NCBI RefSeq assembly: GCF_032918005.1
Contig: NZ_CP136628.1
Span: 7,487,501-7,551,500, forward strand
DNA length: 64,000 bases
From: Bradyrhizobium sp. NDS-1
GTDB lineage: Bacteria > Pseudomonadota > Alphaproteobacteria > Rhizobiales > Xanthobacteraceae
Direction of reading: 5' to 3'
Shown piece after piece: positions 47,551-56,849 of this stretch (within the stretch, counting starts at the first letter, position 1; every line of letters begins with the position of its first letter). The notes beneath the pieces are model-generated. The model was not told the origin of the DNA. It made no database searches and was given only the letters and a program-made list of their open reading frames with translations. The position numbers were made by a program, and so were the translations under genes.

Positions 47551-47758
47551 CGCCGCGGCGGCTCCCCTCAAATTCCGTATCTCGGCAAACCTTCAAACGA
47601 CCAATTTGTCGCACGCATCGCTTCCGGCGCAATTGGCATCGAGCGCTCTACCCGCAGACCCGCAATGGCGCTTTTCTTCTCCCGTGATTTCGGGAACAAT
47701 CACCTCACAAGAACGAGAAACGGCGGTCCCAAGAGGCCGTCGCGAGGGAGGAGTTTCG

Positions 47759-48736
47759 ATGTCGCGATACGGGCTGAAGACGATCGCATTTGCCACGATG
47801 CATGCTGTCATGGGCGCATTGCTCCCGACTGCCGCCAGTGCGCAGGACTATCCTACCAAGCCGATCACGCTGATCGTGCCTTGGCCGGCCGGCGGATCGA
47901 CCGATATCTCGATGCGGGCGATCGCCGACAGCGCCGCGAAGGTGCTGGGGCAGCCGGTCGTGATCGACAACAAGGCCGGCGGCGGCGGCACGGTGGGACC
48001 GGCGACCATGGCAGGGGGAGCGAAGCCGGACGGCTACACCATCTCGCAGATTCCGATCACCGTCTTCCGCCTGCCCCTGATGCAGGAAGTGTCATGGGAT
48101 CCGGCGAAGGATTTTACCTACATCGTCCATCTCACCGGCTATACTTTCGGTGTCACGACCAGCGCGGAATCCCAGTTCAAGAGCTGGAAGGACGTGGTGG
48201 AATTCGCCAAGGCAAACCCGGGCAAGGTGACCTACGCAACGCCCGGCGCCGGCACCTCGCTCCATATCGGCATGGAGCAGATCGCGGGGATGGCCGGCAT
48301 CAAGCTGACGCAGGTGCCGTTCAAGGGCGGCGCAGAGACCAATGCCGCCGTGCTCGGTCAGCACACCATGCTTCAGGCTGATTCCACGGGATGGCGGCCG
48401 CTGGTCGACGCCGGCAAGCTACGCCTGCTGATGGTGTGGACCGGTGCCCGCTCGCCGAACTATCCCGACGTGCCGACGCTGAAGGAACTAGGCTATCCGA
48501 TGGTCTATGATTCACCTTTCGGCATTGCCGGACCGAAGGGTATGGATCCCAAGATCGTCGCCAAGCTGCACGATGCCTTCAAGAAGGCGCTCGAGGACCC
48601 CGCGGTGATCGCAACGCTGGCCAAATTCGACATGGTGCCGAACTACAAGAACACCGAGGACTACAAGAAGTTCGTCGTCGAGGTCACGGAATCCGAGCGC
48701 AAGGTGATCGACACGCTCGGGCTGGCCAAGAAGTAG
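47759..48736 (+). CDS. tctC: Tripartite tricarboxylate transporter substrate-binding protein (Bug family)
   Basis: A 325-residue Bug-type periplasmic receptor. The ATG at 47759 has a strong GGGAGGAG site; the frame extends upstream only by chance. The signal peptide ends TAASAQD. Mature-protein signatures are YPTKPITLIVPWPAGGSTDI, VIDNKAGGGGTVG, PGKVTYATPGAGTSLHIG, VPFKGGAET and GPKGMDPKIV. It delivers a carboxylate (citrate-like or other) to the TctA/TctB membrane pair. It is followed by tctB and tctA in the usual order. Substrate not predictable. Confidence 0.93.
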   Translation: MSRYGLKTIAFATMHAVMGALLPTAASAQDYPTKPITLIVPWPAGGSTDISMRAIADSAAKVLGQPVVIDNKAGGGGTVGPATMAGGAKPDGYTISQIPITVFRLPLMQEVSWDPAKDFTYIVHLTGYTFGVTTSAESQFKSWKDVVEFAKANPGKVTYATPGAGTSLHIGMEQIAGMAGIKLTQVPFKGGAETNAAVLGQHTMLQADSTGWRPLVDAGKLRLLMVWTGARSPNYPDVPTLKELGYPMVYDSPFGIAGPKGMDPKIVAKLHDAFKKALEDPAVIATLAKFDMVPNYKNTEDYKKFVVEVTESERKVIDTLGLAKK

Positions 48737-48753
48737 GACGGAGCCGACTTTCG

Positions 48754-48806
48754 TGTCCCGGACGCGGTGCAGCGCTTCTTCAGCGGTGCACCGCGGAGCC
48801 GGGACC
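48754..48806. repeat. Short palindromic repeat between tctC and tctB, family B-like
   Basis: TGTCCCGGACGCGGTGCAGC pairs with GGTGCACCGCGGAGCCGGGAC, an imperfect hairpin. It lies in the 192-base gap between tctC and tctB, a position where it may reduce membrane-subunit expression relative to the receptor. Confidence 0.55.
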
Positions 48807-48928
48807 CACCTTTTCCGTCCACGCACATGGACCGCGGATCGGCAGCGTACCGCCATAGCACGTCAAAGACGTGCGTGAACGCACTTGTGGCCCTGCGCAG
48901 CGTCCGGGGAACGGCCGAGAGAGAATCG

Positions 48929-49414
48929 ATGACCAACCCAACCAACGTCAAACTCCGTCTCAGCAATTCCGAACTCTGGGGCGGAGTGATCGGGCTCGCG
49001 CTCGGCGGCTTCGTGATCTGGTCGGGCCTGAAGCTCAAGCTCGGCACCATCAACGATCCCGGCTCGGGCTACGTGCTGTTCTACACGGGCATTCTGATGT
49101 GCGTGTTCGCAGGCTCCATCATCGTCTCGGCGATTACCGAGGGCGGGCCCACGCTGGCCTCGCGCTGGGAAAATGTGCGCTGGAGCAAGCCGCTCGTGCT
49201 GATCGCGTGCCTGGTGGCATTCTCCATTGCCCTGGAGCCGCTCGGCTTTTTGCTGTCGTCGATTCCCTTGATGCTGCTGTTGTTGCGAGTGATCGATCCC
49301 GTCCGCTGGACACTGGCGATCCCGATCGCCGTGCTGGCGCCACTGGGTATGTGGTGGGTGCTCAAACGGCTGCTGCTGATCCAGCTGCCCTCGGGCCTGT
49401 TCGGGATCGGCTGA
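48929..49414 (+). CDS. tctB: Tripartite tricarboxylate transporter TctB-family small membrane subunit
   Basis: A 161-residue protein with four predicted transmembrane helices, the size and layout of TctB. The ATG at 48929 (MTNPTNVKLRLSNSELWGG) is used rather than a longer chance frame; GAGAGAG precedes it. Helices are near residues 17-36, 48-66, 88-110 and 120-145. TctB is poorly conserved, so identification rests on length, topology and position. It lies five bases upstream of tctA and downstream of tctC. Confidence 0.88.
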   Translation: MTNPTNVKLRLSNSELWGGVIGLALGGFVIWSGLKLKLGTINDPGSGYVLFYTGILMCVFAGSIIVSAITEGGPTLASRWENVRWSKPLVLIACLVAFSIALEPLGFLLSSIPLMLLLLRVIDPVRWTLAIPIAVLAPLGMWWVLKRLLLIQLPSGLFGIG

Positions 49415-49418
49415 CCCC

Positions 49419-50927
49419 ATGGATACGCTTCTCAACGTCGCCCACGGATTCGGCGTCGCGCTGCTGCCGATCAACCTGCTCTACTGCTTCATCGGCGTCT
49501 TCATCGGCACGCTGGTCGGCGTGTTGCCGGGCATCGGGCCGATCTCGGCGATGTCGCTGCTGCTGCCCGTGACGCTGTCGGGAACGCCGGAATCCGGCAT
49601 CATCATGATGGCCGGCATCTATTACGGCTCGATGTATGGCGGCTCGACCACCTCGATCCTGGTCAACATCCCCGGCGAGGCCGCTTCCGTCGTCACCTGC
49701 ATCGACGGCCATCAGATGGCGAAGCAGGGCCGCGCCGGCCCTGCGCTCGGCATCGCCGCCTTCGGCTCTTTCGCCGCCGGCACGTTTGCGCTGATCGCGC
49801 TGATGCTGGTGGCGCCGAAGCTCGCCAGCATCGCGATCGCATTCGGCCCGGCGGAATATTTCAGCCTGATGGTGCTCGGCCTGGTGGTGCTCACCTTCCT
49901 GACGCAGGGCTCGATGCCGAAGGCGCTGCTGATGGCCTGCATCGGCGTCGTGCTCGGACTGATCGGGCTCGACAGCATCACGGCGCAGCCGCGTCTGACC
50001 TTCGGCCGCATGGAGCTGATCGACGGCATCGGCCTAGTACCGGTCGTGATGGGCCTGTTCGGGGTGGCCGAGGTGCTGCTCAACACCGAGCAGGCGATCA
50101 AGCGGGACATCATCAACACGAAGATCACGCATCTCCTGCCCAGTAAAGAGGACTTGAAGGCGAGCGCGGGCCCGGTCGGCCGCGGCACGCTCCTCGGCTT
50201 CTTCCTGGGCATTCTGCCGGGCGGCGGCGCGGTGGTGGCGTCTTTCGCGTCCTACGCGCTCGAGAAGCGGCTGTCGAAGACACCCGAACGTTTCGGCCAT
50301 GGCGCGATCGAAGGCGTCGCGGGGCCGGAATCGGCGAACAACGCCGCAGCGGGAGGCGCCTTCATTCCGTTGATGACGCTCGGCATCCCGCCGAATGTGG
50401 TGATGGCGCTGCTGCTGGGGGCATTCGTCATTCACGGGCTGCAGCCGGGACCACTGATGATTACGCAGAACCCCGGCCTGTTCTGGGGCATCGTCGCCAG
50501 CATGTATATCGGCAACGTGATGCTGCTGATCCTGAACCTGCCGATGATCGGCATGTGGGTGCAACTGCTCAAGCTGCCCTACAACATCCTGTTCCCTCTG
50601 ATCATCCTGTTCACGATCCTGGGCGTCTACTGCTCCAGCAACAACGTGTTCGACGTCTATGTGATGATCGCGTTCGGGATCATCGGCTATTTCCTGCGCA
50701 AGCTCGGCTATGAGCCGGCGCCGCTGGTGCTGGCCTTCGTGCTGGGACCGATGATGGAGAACAATCTGCGCAAGTCGCTGATCCTGTCGCAGGGCGATCT
50801 GTGGACCTTCGTGCAGCGGCCGATCTCGGGCGTATGTCTCGTATTCGCAATGGCGCTGCTGATCGCACCGCTGTTGCCCGCGCTGCGCAAGAAGCGCGAG
50901 CTGGTGGCGCTGGATGAAGGGGTCTAG
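49419..50927 (+). CDS. tctA: Tripartite tricarboxylate transporter TctA-family large membrane subunit
   Basis: A 502-residue inner-membrane permease with about 11-12 helices. TctA signatures: [19 protein letters not shown] near residue 30, [40 protein letters not shown], a second glycine-rich repeat [27 protein letters not shown], and [25 protein letters not shown]. These paired repeats give the inverted-repeat transport core. It starts five bases after tctB. It is powered by ion gradients with TctB and TctC and is the last gene of the operon, followed by a hairpin at 50936. Confidence 0.95.
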   Translation: MDTLLNVAHGFGVALLPINLLYCFIGVFIGTLVGVLPGIGPISAMSLLLPVTLSGTPESGIIMMAGIYYGSMYGGSTTSILVNIPGEAASVVTCIDGHQMAKQGRAGPALGIAAFGSFAAGTFALIALMLVAPKLASIAIAFGPAEYFSLMVLGLVVLTFLTQGSMPKALLMACIGVVLGLIGLDSITAQPRLTFGRMELIDGIGLVPVVMGLFGVAEVLLNTEQAIKRDIINTKITHLLPSKEDLKASAGPVGRGTLLGFFLGILPGGGAVVASFASYALEKRLSKTPERFGHGAIEGVAGPESANNAAAGGAFIPLMTLGIPPNVVMALLLGAFVIHGLQPGPLMITQNPGLFWGIVASMYIGNVMLLILNLPMIGMWVQLLKLPYNILFPLIILFTILGVYCSSNNVFDVYVMIAFGIIGYFLRKLGYEPAPLVLAFVLGPMMENNLRKSLILSQGDLWTFVQRPISGVCLVFAMALLIAPLLPALRKKRELVALDEGV

Positions 50928-50935
50928 GAGATTTT

Positions 50936-50970
50936 GCAGGGTGGGCAAAGGCGCGCACGCGCCGTGCCCA
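50936..50970. repeat. Hairpin after tctA, family D core (truncated)
   Basis: TGGGCA-AA-GGCGCG-CA-CGCGCC-G-TGCCCA forms a nearly perfect hairpin beginning nine bases after the tctA stop. It matches the left half of the family D element at 1549 and is placed between convergent genes, consistent with a 3'-end function. Confidence 0.65.
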
Positions 50971-51011
50971 GGCTCTGCTTGAGTTGGAGAGAGGTCGTGG
51001 CCTACGGCACC

Positions 51012-52748
51012 TCAACTCGCCGCTGGCAGCGCGCTGTCCGCCGGAGCACCCCACGGCCGCTCGGCTGACGCGAGCCCGATCAGCCGGCCCTGGATGTAGT
51101 CGCAGCCCCAGTCGCGCAGCATGCTTGCGGCTTCCTCGTCCTGCACCCATTCGGCGACGGTCTTGATGTCGAGGCGGCGGGCGAGGTCGATCAGGGTCTG
51201 CACGAAGGCGCGGTCGTCGGCGGAATGGGTGATATTCTGCACGAAGGCACCGTCGATCTTCACGATGTCGACGCCGAGCTTGCGCAGGTTTCGGAACGAG
51301 GTGTAGCCGGCTCCGAAATCGTCGATGGCGATGCGGCTGCCGAAATGCTTGAGACGACCAACGAAAGCGCGAACGTCGTCGATATCCTGGATCGCAACCG
51401 TTTCGGTGATCTCGACGATCAGCCGCTCGGCAACGCCGGGATGGGCCTGCATCAGCGATTCGATTCCCGCCCACCAGTCCGGATCCATGGTGGTATCGGG
51501 CGAGATATTGAGGCTGAGGCAGATGTCGGGCGCGGCCGCGAGCTCGGCGACGACGAGCTCGAGCACGCGATGATCGACCAGGCGAATCAGGCCGAGCCGT
51601 TCGGCGACCGGCACGATGTCGGGCGCGAGCAGCACCTGGCCGTCGCCCTGGTCCATCCGAACCAGGCATTCGTGGAACGCGCGCTCGCGCGAGGCGGCCG
51701 ACACCACCGGCTCATAGGCGAGCTTGATGCGGCGCTCGTTCAGCGCTGTGACGATCTCGTCGGTGACGCGGATGTTGACGCGACGCTGCGCGTCGCGCGC
51801 GGCATCCGGGCGCCAAGCCGCGAACGAGCCGACGCGGCGGCGCTTGGCAGCATCCAGCGTCTCGTGGGCACGATTGACGGCCTCGTCGGAGTTCCGCGCA
51901 TAGCGCGGCACGCTGACCGCGCCGATCGAGGCGGTGACAGAGACCGGACCGGATTTGGTTGGGACCACTTCGTCGCGGATACCGGCAAGGAAACGCTCGG
52001 CGGCGACATTCATGTCGTCGACAGTGCAGTTCTTCAGGATCAGGCCGAACTTGTTACCGGAAAAGCGGCCGAGCACGTCGCCGCCGCGCAAGCGCGAGCG
52101 GATGCGCTTGGCGATGTCGAGGATCACGGCGTCGGCAACGTCGAAGCCGAAAGCGTCGTTGACGCGGGCGAGATGGTCGATGCCAACCAGCATGAAGGCC
52201 GCGGTCGAGCGGAAGCGGGTCGTCTCCTCGATCGCCTCGGCCAGCGCCGCGATCAGGTGCGAACGGTTGAGTTCGCCTGTCAGCGGATCGAGCCGGGCCA
52301 GCTTCGTCAGCTCCTCGTCGCGGGCATGACGCTCATTGTTGATGCGGACCGAGCCGATCGCGCGCGTGGGGCGGCCGTCGGGACCGGCAAACCAGCGGCC
52401 GGTCTCCTCGATCCAGATCACGGGATCGGCGGCGCTCATGCGGACGCCGTACTCGATCCGGTATGGCGTGCCGTCCGCACCATGCACGGCAAACGTTTGC
52501 GCCAGCGCGGCGGTCCGGACCGATGGCGCGGGTTCGATCAGCCTGGCAAATTCGGCGCCGGTCGCCAGTCGCTCGGCGGGAATGCCGGGAAAGACGCTGG
52601 CGACCTGATCACCCCAGACGATCGAATCACTGCCGATGTCCCAGGCGAACACGGCCTGGCCGAGGGCAGCCAGAATGTCGGAGGCTTGCGGTAATGCGGG
52701 GATCAATATCGCCTCGTTTCGGGACAGCGGGGAGTCCTGAGCCGGCAC
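51012..52748 (-). CDS. EAL phosphodiesterase with degenerate GGDEF and N-terminal PAS-like domain
   Basis: A 578-residue c-di-GMP protein. A PAS-like domain lies at about 22-140 (AVFAWDIGSDSIVWGD, then the RPTRAIGSVRINNE edge). The GGDEF domain (about 150-310) has SGNKF at 230-234 instead of GGDEF, so cyclase activity is unlikely. The RxxD inhibitory site RGGD (221-224) is retained with correct spacing, suggesting a c-di-GMP receptor. The EAL domain (about 330-560) has ECL for EAL (Glu360) and keeps Asn414, the Glu of ITET, Asp476-Asp477, Lys497, Glu533 and Gln553, so hydrolysis is plausible. The usual YQP is YEP. A GTG start at 52748 lacks a good ribosome-binding site, so the start is uncertain. 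Confidence 0.88.
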   Translation of the reverse strand: MPAQDSPLSRNEAILIPALPQASDILAALGQAVFAWDIGSDSIVWGDQVASVFPGIPAERLATGAEFARLIEPAPSVRTAALAQTFAVHGADGTPYRIEYGVRMSAADPVIWIEETGRWFAGPDGRPTRAIGSVRINNERHARDEELTKLARLDPLTGELNRSHLIAALAEAIEETTRFRSTAAFMLVGIDHLARVNDAFGFDVADAVILDIAKRIRSRLRGGDVLGRFSGNKFGLILKNCTVDDMNVAAERFLAGIRDEVVPTKSGPVSVTASIGAVSVPRYARNSDEAVNRAHETLDAAKRRRVGSFAAWRPDAARDAQRRVNIRVTDEIVTALNERRIKLAYEPVVSAASRERAFHECLVRMDQGDGQVLLAPDIVPVAERLGLIRLVDHRVLELVVAELAAAPDICLSLNISPDTTMDPDWWAGIESLMQAHPGVAERLIVEITETVAIQDIDDVRAFVGRLKHFGSRIAIDDFGAGYTSFRNLRKLGVDIVKIDGAFVQNITHSADDRAFVQTLIDLARRLDIKTVAEWVQDEEAASMLRDWGCDYIQGRLIGLASAERPWGAPADSALPAAS

Positions 52749-52869
52749 AGGATAGAGCCAGATTCGTCCCCGACCCTAGGCAAAGTTGATAAACAATTTG
52801 GAAACCACGTTCCCAAAGTACCTAGGAACCGATTAGACTCGCGCGGCATAGGCCTTGCGAGACCATCAC

Positions 52870-53187
52870 ATGCACCGGCGCGAATGTCTCAAAACGCGCC
52901 AGTTCGACCTGATGGACGGTGTTGCGATGGCAACTGCGGATGGAATGGAACAAGCAGAGCGGCAGGCCGGCACGGCCCTGGTGCCGCTGATGCCGACGTT
53001 GTGCTGGGTTCACAAGGCGCCGATGCCGCGCCCTGATCCGAGCTTCGTCGCCCAGCTCATCGCCAATGCCGAGCACCTGCCCCAGACGAGCCGGCTCCGC
53101 CGCGGCTCTTCCGAAGACGCACAGATGGCCTATGGCAGCAAACACCCGTTGCAGAGCGTCAGTGCACGTACGCGGCAGGTGGCTTGA
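52870..53187 (+). CDS. Small conserved-looking hypothetical protein
   Basis: About 105 residues if the ATG at 52870 is used; in-frame ATGs at 52912 and 52927 are alternatives. I do not recognise a family. The central part (VPLMPTLCWVHKAPMPRPDPSFVAQLIANAEHLPQ) has balanced composition and looks like real protein. It lacks the Arg/Ala-rich appearance of chance frames in this GC-rich DNA. It ends six bases before the convergent membrane-protein gene. No signal peptide, membrane segment or catalytic motif is seen. An overlapping minus-strand frame exists but is judged a shadow. Confidence 0.5.
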   Translation: MHRRECLKTRQFDLMDGVAMATADGMEQAERQAGTALVPLMPTLCWVHKAPMPRPDPSFVAQLIANAEHLPQTSRLRRGSSEDAQMAYGSKHPLQSVSARTRQVA

Positions 53188-53193
53188 AGCTGA

Positions 53194-53850
53194 TCAGCGC
53201 CGCGGCGGCGCGTCGGGAGACGGCGGCGTGCCGTTGCCCGGCTGAAGATCCGGCGAGGGAATTTCCGGCGAAGGCGGGCTCTGCACGGGCTTGGGCGCAG
53301 GATGATCCATCAGCACGGATTCGGCGACGGACTGTGCCGAAGGTGCAGGAGGCTCCACCTGTGCCGGCTGCGGCGCAATCACCGGCTCGAACTTGCGATC
53401 GGACGCCACATCCTCACCCGACGCTTCGGCCTGACGCTTGGCCTTGCGCGGCGCCGCCACCGTCGTCTCGGCGACATAGGTGACGCGACGACGCGTGCGC
53501 TGGGCGATGCCAGCGAAGAAATCGGCCATCGCAAGCAGCACCAACAGGAAATAGGTCGAGTTGCCGAATTTGGGCCACATCACGAACTCGGCCGCGGCCG
53601 CGCCGAAGATGATCAGCGACAGCAGGTGGTCCATCAGGAACTTCGAGCCGGGCCGCGCGCCCTTGACCACTTCGAGCAGCAGGAGCACCACGCCGAGCGC
53701 GAGCAGGAGATCGGCGAGCGTGACCGGCCAAGCCTCGCCGGACAGCATCGGCACCCTGAACAGCACGTCCGTAAAGGACACGGTCGGCATCAGGAAGGCG
53801 ATGATGTTGTACACCGCGAGCGGTATCAGGAGCAGCGGGAAACCGACCAT
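53194..53850 (-). CDS. Integral membrane protein with Pro-rich C-terminal tail
   Basis: A 218-residue protein. The ATG at 53850 (MVGFPLLLIPLAVYNIIAF) starts at a hydrophobic helix; an upstream start adds 25 residues of little merit. Four transmembrane helices lie at about 4-22, 45-63, 73-90 and 98-115. A basic stretch (RTRRRVTYVAE) and a disordered Pro/Ser/Glu tail of about 85 residues follow. The family is unknown to me by name. It is located between a small hypothetical gene and rpmF without an operon signature. A cytoplasmic tail is suggested by the positive charges after the last helix. Confidence 0.75.
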   Translation of the reverse strand: MVGFPLLLIPLAVYNIIAFLMPTVSFTDVLFRVPMLSGEAWPVTLADLLLALGVVLLLLEVVKGARPGSKFLMDHLLSLIIFGAAAAEFVMWPKFGNSTYFLLVLLAMADFFAGIAQRTRRRVTYVAETTVAAPRKAKRQAEASGEDVASDRKFEPVIAPQPAQVEPPAPSAQSVAESVLMDHPAPKPVQSPPSPEIPSPDLQPGNGTPPSPDAPPRR

Positions 53851-53982
53851 CGGCAAAACGCCTTCTCGATCAAGATGTCCGGACAGAACAATGCAGCGGC
53901 GAAGCATTTGCTCCGCCGCCGTCACCGTCTATCTCATGGATGGGCCGAATTCAGGCAGGCCAAATCATCCTGCCCAAGAAAG

Positions 53983-53998
53983 GTCCTGACTTCAGGAC
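53983..53998 (-). terminator. Hairpin overlapping the rpmF stop codon
   Basis: On the minus strand GTCCTGA and TCAGGAC form a tight hairpin that includes the rpmF TGA and is followed by CTTTCTT. It is a plausible intrinsic terminator of rpmF. Confidence 0.5.
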
Positions 53999-54174
53999 TC
54001 TTTCTTCTTCAGGACCTGCCGGCCCTTGTACATGCCGGTCTTGAGGTCGAGATGATGCGGACGGCGGAGCTCACCGGAGTCCTTGTCTTCCACATAGGTC
54101 GGCTTCTTGATGGCGTCTGCCGAGCGGCGCATGCCACGGCGCGACGGCGAGGTTTTTCTTCTCGGAACGGCCAT
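53992..54174 (-). CDS. rpmF: 50S ribosomal protein L32
   Basis: A 60-residue ribosomal protein, unmistakable by its start [21 protein letters not shown] and the [18 protein letters not shown] segment. The zinc-binding cysteines of some L32 proteins are absent, as usual in alphaproteobacteria (C- form). It sits near the exit tunnel of the large subunit. It lies 168 bases downstream of mtgA on the same strand; a promoter is expected in that gap. The neighbours mtgA and ispA also accompany rpmF in related genomes. Confidence 0.97.
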   Translation of the reverse strand: MAVPRRKTSPSRRGMRRSADAIKKPTYVEDKDSGELRRPHHLDLKTGMYKGRQVLKKKES

Positions 54175-54342
54175 TTCAGTATCCTCTAGGGATTGGTGTT
54201 GTCAGGGCATCGTCCGGGAGGGACGGCTCAGCACCCGCAATACGAGGCGAGCTGAATGCCGATCAAGGCCGGGCTTATAGAGGAAGGCTGGCCGTAAAGC
54301 TAGGGTTCTGGGCCGAAAAATACGCCCGGAACGGGCCCCACT

Positions 54343-55044
54343 TCAGCGATTTTCCCGCCAGCAGGTCGCAAGCGAGCTCGCTTGCCCCCTGGCCGTATAG
54401 GTCGCTGCCAGCCGCCGGACACCCGGGCCGGGGGTCCGGGCGCTGCGTTTGACCGGATTCGGCAGGATCGAGGCCAGAAGGGCGGCTTCCCGGGCGGAAA
54501 GGCTGGCGGCCGACTTGCCGAAGGCATAAGCGCTGGCCGCCTCGACGCCAAATTGTCCCTGTGGACCGAGCTCGGCGATGTTGAGATAAATCTCCAGGAT
54601 CCGTGGCTTGGGCAGGACCAAATCGATCCAGAGTGCCAGCGGAAATTCGAGCGCCTTGCGGACGAAATCCCGGCCCTGCCAGAGAAACAGGTTTTTTGCG
54701 ACCTGCTGGGTGATCGTGGAAGCGCCCCGGAACGGCGTGCCGTCCTCCTGCGCGTCGTCGATCGCCTCACGCAGCGCGCCCCAATCGATCCCGTGATGCT
54801 TGCAGAAATGCGCATCCTCGGCCGCCACCACCGCGCGCGGCAGTGAGGGCGACATCGCCGCCAGGTCGATCCATTCCCGCTGCATCGGCGCGCCGCGAAG
54901 CGAGCGCCACGCCATCAGCGTCGAAACGGGATGGCCGGTGCGGTAGAACGGCGCGATCACATAGGGCGCGAGAAGGACGACCGCGAGCGCTACGAGCAGA
55001 ATTTTGACGATGCGCAAATCGAGCTTTCCGGCATGGATCGACAC
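54343..55044 (-). CDS. mtgA: Monofunctional biosynthetic peptidoglycan transglycosylase
   Basis: A family GT51 glycosyltransferase of about 233 residues that polymerises lipid II into glycan strands at the inner membrane. An N-terminal membrane helix ([19 protein letters not shown]) is followed by the catalytic motifs: [16 protein letters not shown] (catalytic Glu), [48 protein letters not shown] and [28 protein letters not shown]. The start is set at GTG 55044, because no ATG precedes the membrane helix; TTG at 55017 is also possible. It is divergent from ispA. Confidence 0.93.
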   Translation of the reverse strand: MSIHAGKLDLRIVKILLVALAVVLLAPYVIAPFYRTGHPVSTLMAWRSLRGAPMQREWIDLAAMSPSLPRAVVAAEDAHFCKHHGIDWGALREAIDDAQEDGTPFRGASTITQQVAKNLFLWQGRDFVRKALEFPLALWIDLVLPKPRILEIYLNIAELGPQGQFGVEAASAYAFGKSAASLSAREAALLASILPNPVKRSARTPGPGVRRLAATYTARGQASSLATCWRENR

Positions 55045-55178
55045 GCGGCCACGGATCCCCCCATTAAGTCTGTGATAATTCGGGCCTTTTCCAGCACTTT
55101 TTAGGCCTTCCAAACGATTGACTGGGGCGGTCTCATAAAGGATTGTCCCGCCGAATTTTAGTTCTGGAGCCCTTCTTG

Positions 55179-56102
55179 ATGACTGGCACGTCCCCGTCCG
55201 ATTTCGCCAAGCGCCTGGACAAGACCGCTGATGACACCGAGGCCCTGCTCGGGCGCCTGTTGTCGGACGACATCCTGCACGATGAGATCGCCCGGCCCAA
55301 GCGACTGATGGACGCAATGCGCTATTCCAGCCTGAACGGTGGCAAGCGTCTGCGGCCGTTCCTGGTGGTCGAGAGCGCAGCCGTATTCAGCGTGCCGCGC
55401 GAAGCGGCCCTGCTCGTCGGCGCCGCGCTCGAATGCATTCACTGCTATTCGCTGATCCACGACGATCTGCCGGCGATGGACAATTCGGATCTGCGCCGCG
55501 GCCGCCCCACCCTGCACAAGAAGACCGATGACGCCACCGCGATCCTTGCCGGCGACGGCCTGTTGACGCTCGCTTTCGACATCATCACCCGCGACGAGAT
55601 CCACCGCGACGCCAATGTGCGACTGCTGCTGACGCGCGCACTGGCGCGCTGCGCCGGCATTGGCGGCATGGTCGGCGGCCAGATCCTCGACCTCGCCGGC
55701 GAAGGCCGCTTTGGCGGCAACGAGCCGATCGACGTCGCGCGTATTCAGCAGATGAAGACCGGCGCGCTGCTGCGCTACGGCTGCATCGCCGGGGCGATCC
55801 TCGGCCAGGCCTCGCAGAAGGAATATCAGGCGCTCGACGATTACGGACGCGCGCTCGGCGAAGCGTTCCAGATCGCGGACGACCTGCTCGACGTCGAGGG
55901 CGATGCGGCCGCGCTCGGCAAGCCGGCCGGCGCCGATGCCGCACTCGGCAAGACCACCTTCGTCACCCAGCTCGGCATCGAAGGCGCCAAGCAGCGCGTG
56001 CGCGACCTGCTCGCGCGCGCCGACGGCGCCGTGTCGATCTTCGGCGATCGCGCCGCCGTGCTGCAGGCCGCGGCGCGCTTCGTCGCCGAACGGAAGAACT
56101 GA
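55179..56102 (+). CDS. ispA: Polyprenyl (farnesyl/geranylgeranyl-type) diphosphate synthase
   Basis: A 307-residue isoprenyl diphosphate synthase. The ATG at 55179 ([13 protein letters not shown]) has GGAG upstream; an earlier in-frame start is less likely. The first Asp-rich motif is in [15 protein letters not shown] and the second is [24 protein letters not shown] and KTGALLRYG are also conserved. It condenses isopentenyl diphosphate with allylic diphosphates to make C15 (possibly C20) products for quinones, hopanoids and undecaprenyl phosphate. Chain length cannot be fixed by eye. It is followed after nine bases by a DUF1345 gene, probably co-transcribed. Confidence 0.92.
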   Translation: MTGTSPSDFAKRLDKTADDTEALLGRLLSDDILHDEIARPKRLMDAMRYSSLNGGKRLRPFLVVESAAVFSVPREAALLVGAALECIHCYSLIHDDLPAMDNSDLRRGRPTLHKKTDDATAILAGDGLLTLAFDIITRDEIHRDANVRLLLTRALARCAGIGGMVGGQILDLAGEGRFGGNEPIDVARIQQMKTGALLRYGCIAGAILGQASQKEYQALDDYGRALGEAFQIADDLLDVEGDAAALGKPAGADAALGKTTFVTQLGIEGAKQRVRDLLARADGAVSIFGDRAAVLQAAARFVAERKN

Positions 56103-56111
56103 CGCGCGTCG

Positions 56112-56804
56112 ATGGCGGCCGGCGGCAAAGAGGATCCCGCCCTCGTCCGCTTCCGCCAGATGTCGCGGCCGATGCGGCTGATCTATGCGCGGCCGCGAAC
56201 GTTCATCGCACTCGGCGTCGGCATTCTCGTCTGCCTGCTGCTGCCGGGCACGCACCGCCTGGTGACGCGACTGTTGTTCGGATGGGACGCTCTGATCGCG
56301 GTCTATCTCGTGCTGGTCTATACGATGATGCTGTGCAACGACCACCATCACATCCGCCGTGCTGCGGCGATGCAGGACGACGGCCGTTTCGTGATCCTGC
56401 TGGTGACCGCGACCGGCGCCTTTGCCAGCATCGCCGCAATCGTCTCCGAGCTCGGCGCACGACATCGCGGCGTCGTGGACTTGATCATCGCGATCACCAC
56501 GATCGCGCTGTCATGGGCCGCCGTGCACACGACCTTCGCGCTGCATTACGCTCATGATTACTACCGCAACGCCAAGCCGGGCGGCTTGCAATTCCCGAGC
56601 GGCGACAAGGAAGATCAGCCCGATTATTGGGACTTCGTCTATTTCTCGTTCGTGATCGGCATGACCGCGCAGGTATCCGACGTCGGCATCACCGACAAGA
56701 CCATCCGCCGCACCGCCACGGCCCATGGGATCGTGTCGTTCATCTACAACACGGCCCTGCTGGCGCTGACGGTGAACATCGCGGCGAGCGCAATTTCGAA
56801 TTGA
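56112..56804 (+). CDS. DUF1345-family integral membrane protein
   Basis: A 230-residue protein with five to six predicted membrane helices (about 31-46, 58-75, 92-110, 120-140, 172-190, 205-225). Characteristic DUF1345 phrases are HTTFALHYAHDYYR and DYWDFVYFSFVIGMTAQVSDVGITDKTIRR. The function of this family is unknown. It lies nine bases after ispA and converges on the caspase-like gene, with a small hairpin between the stops. Confidence 0.88.
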   Translation: MAAGGKEDPALVRFRQMSRPMRLIYARPRTFIALGVGILVCLLLPGTHRLVTRLLFGWDALIAVYLVLVYTMMLCNDHHHIRRAAAMQDDGRFVILLVTATGAFASIAAIVSELGARHRGVVDLIIAITTIALSWAAVHTTFALHYAHDYYRNAKPGGLQFPSGDKEDQPDYWDFVYFSFVIGMTAQVSDVGITDKTIRRTATAHGIVSFIYNTALLALTVNIAASAISN

Positions 56805-56831
56805 CGTCGTCCCGGTCTTGCCGGAACGACG
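56805..56831. terminator. Hairpin between convergent DUF1345 and caspase-like genes
   Basis: CGTCGTCCCGG and CCGGAACGACG pair at 10 of 11 positions around a TCTTG loop, right after the DUF1345 stop. It looks like a minimal family B element and may end transcripts from both sides; no clear T-run. Confidence 0.5.
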
Positions 56832-56849
56832 ATTCGATCTGGCACGGAC

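Noticed and set aside
52775..52835. GGAAC boxes that could belong to an EcfG (general stress) promoter
   Set aside because: No GTT/CGTT -10 element at the required 16-17 base spacing on either strand.
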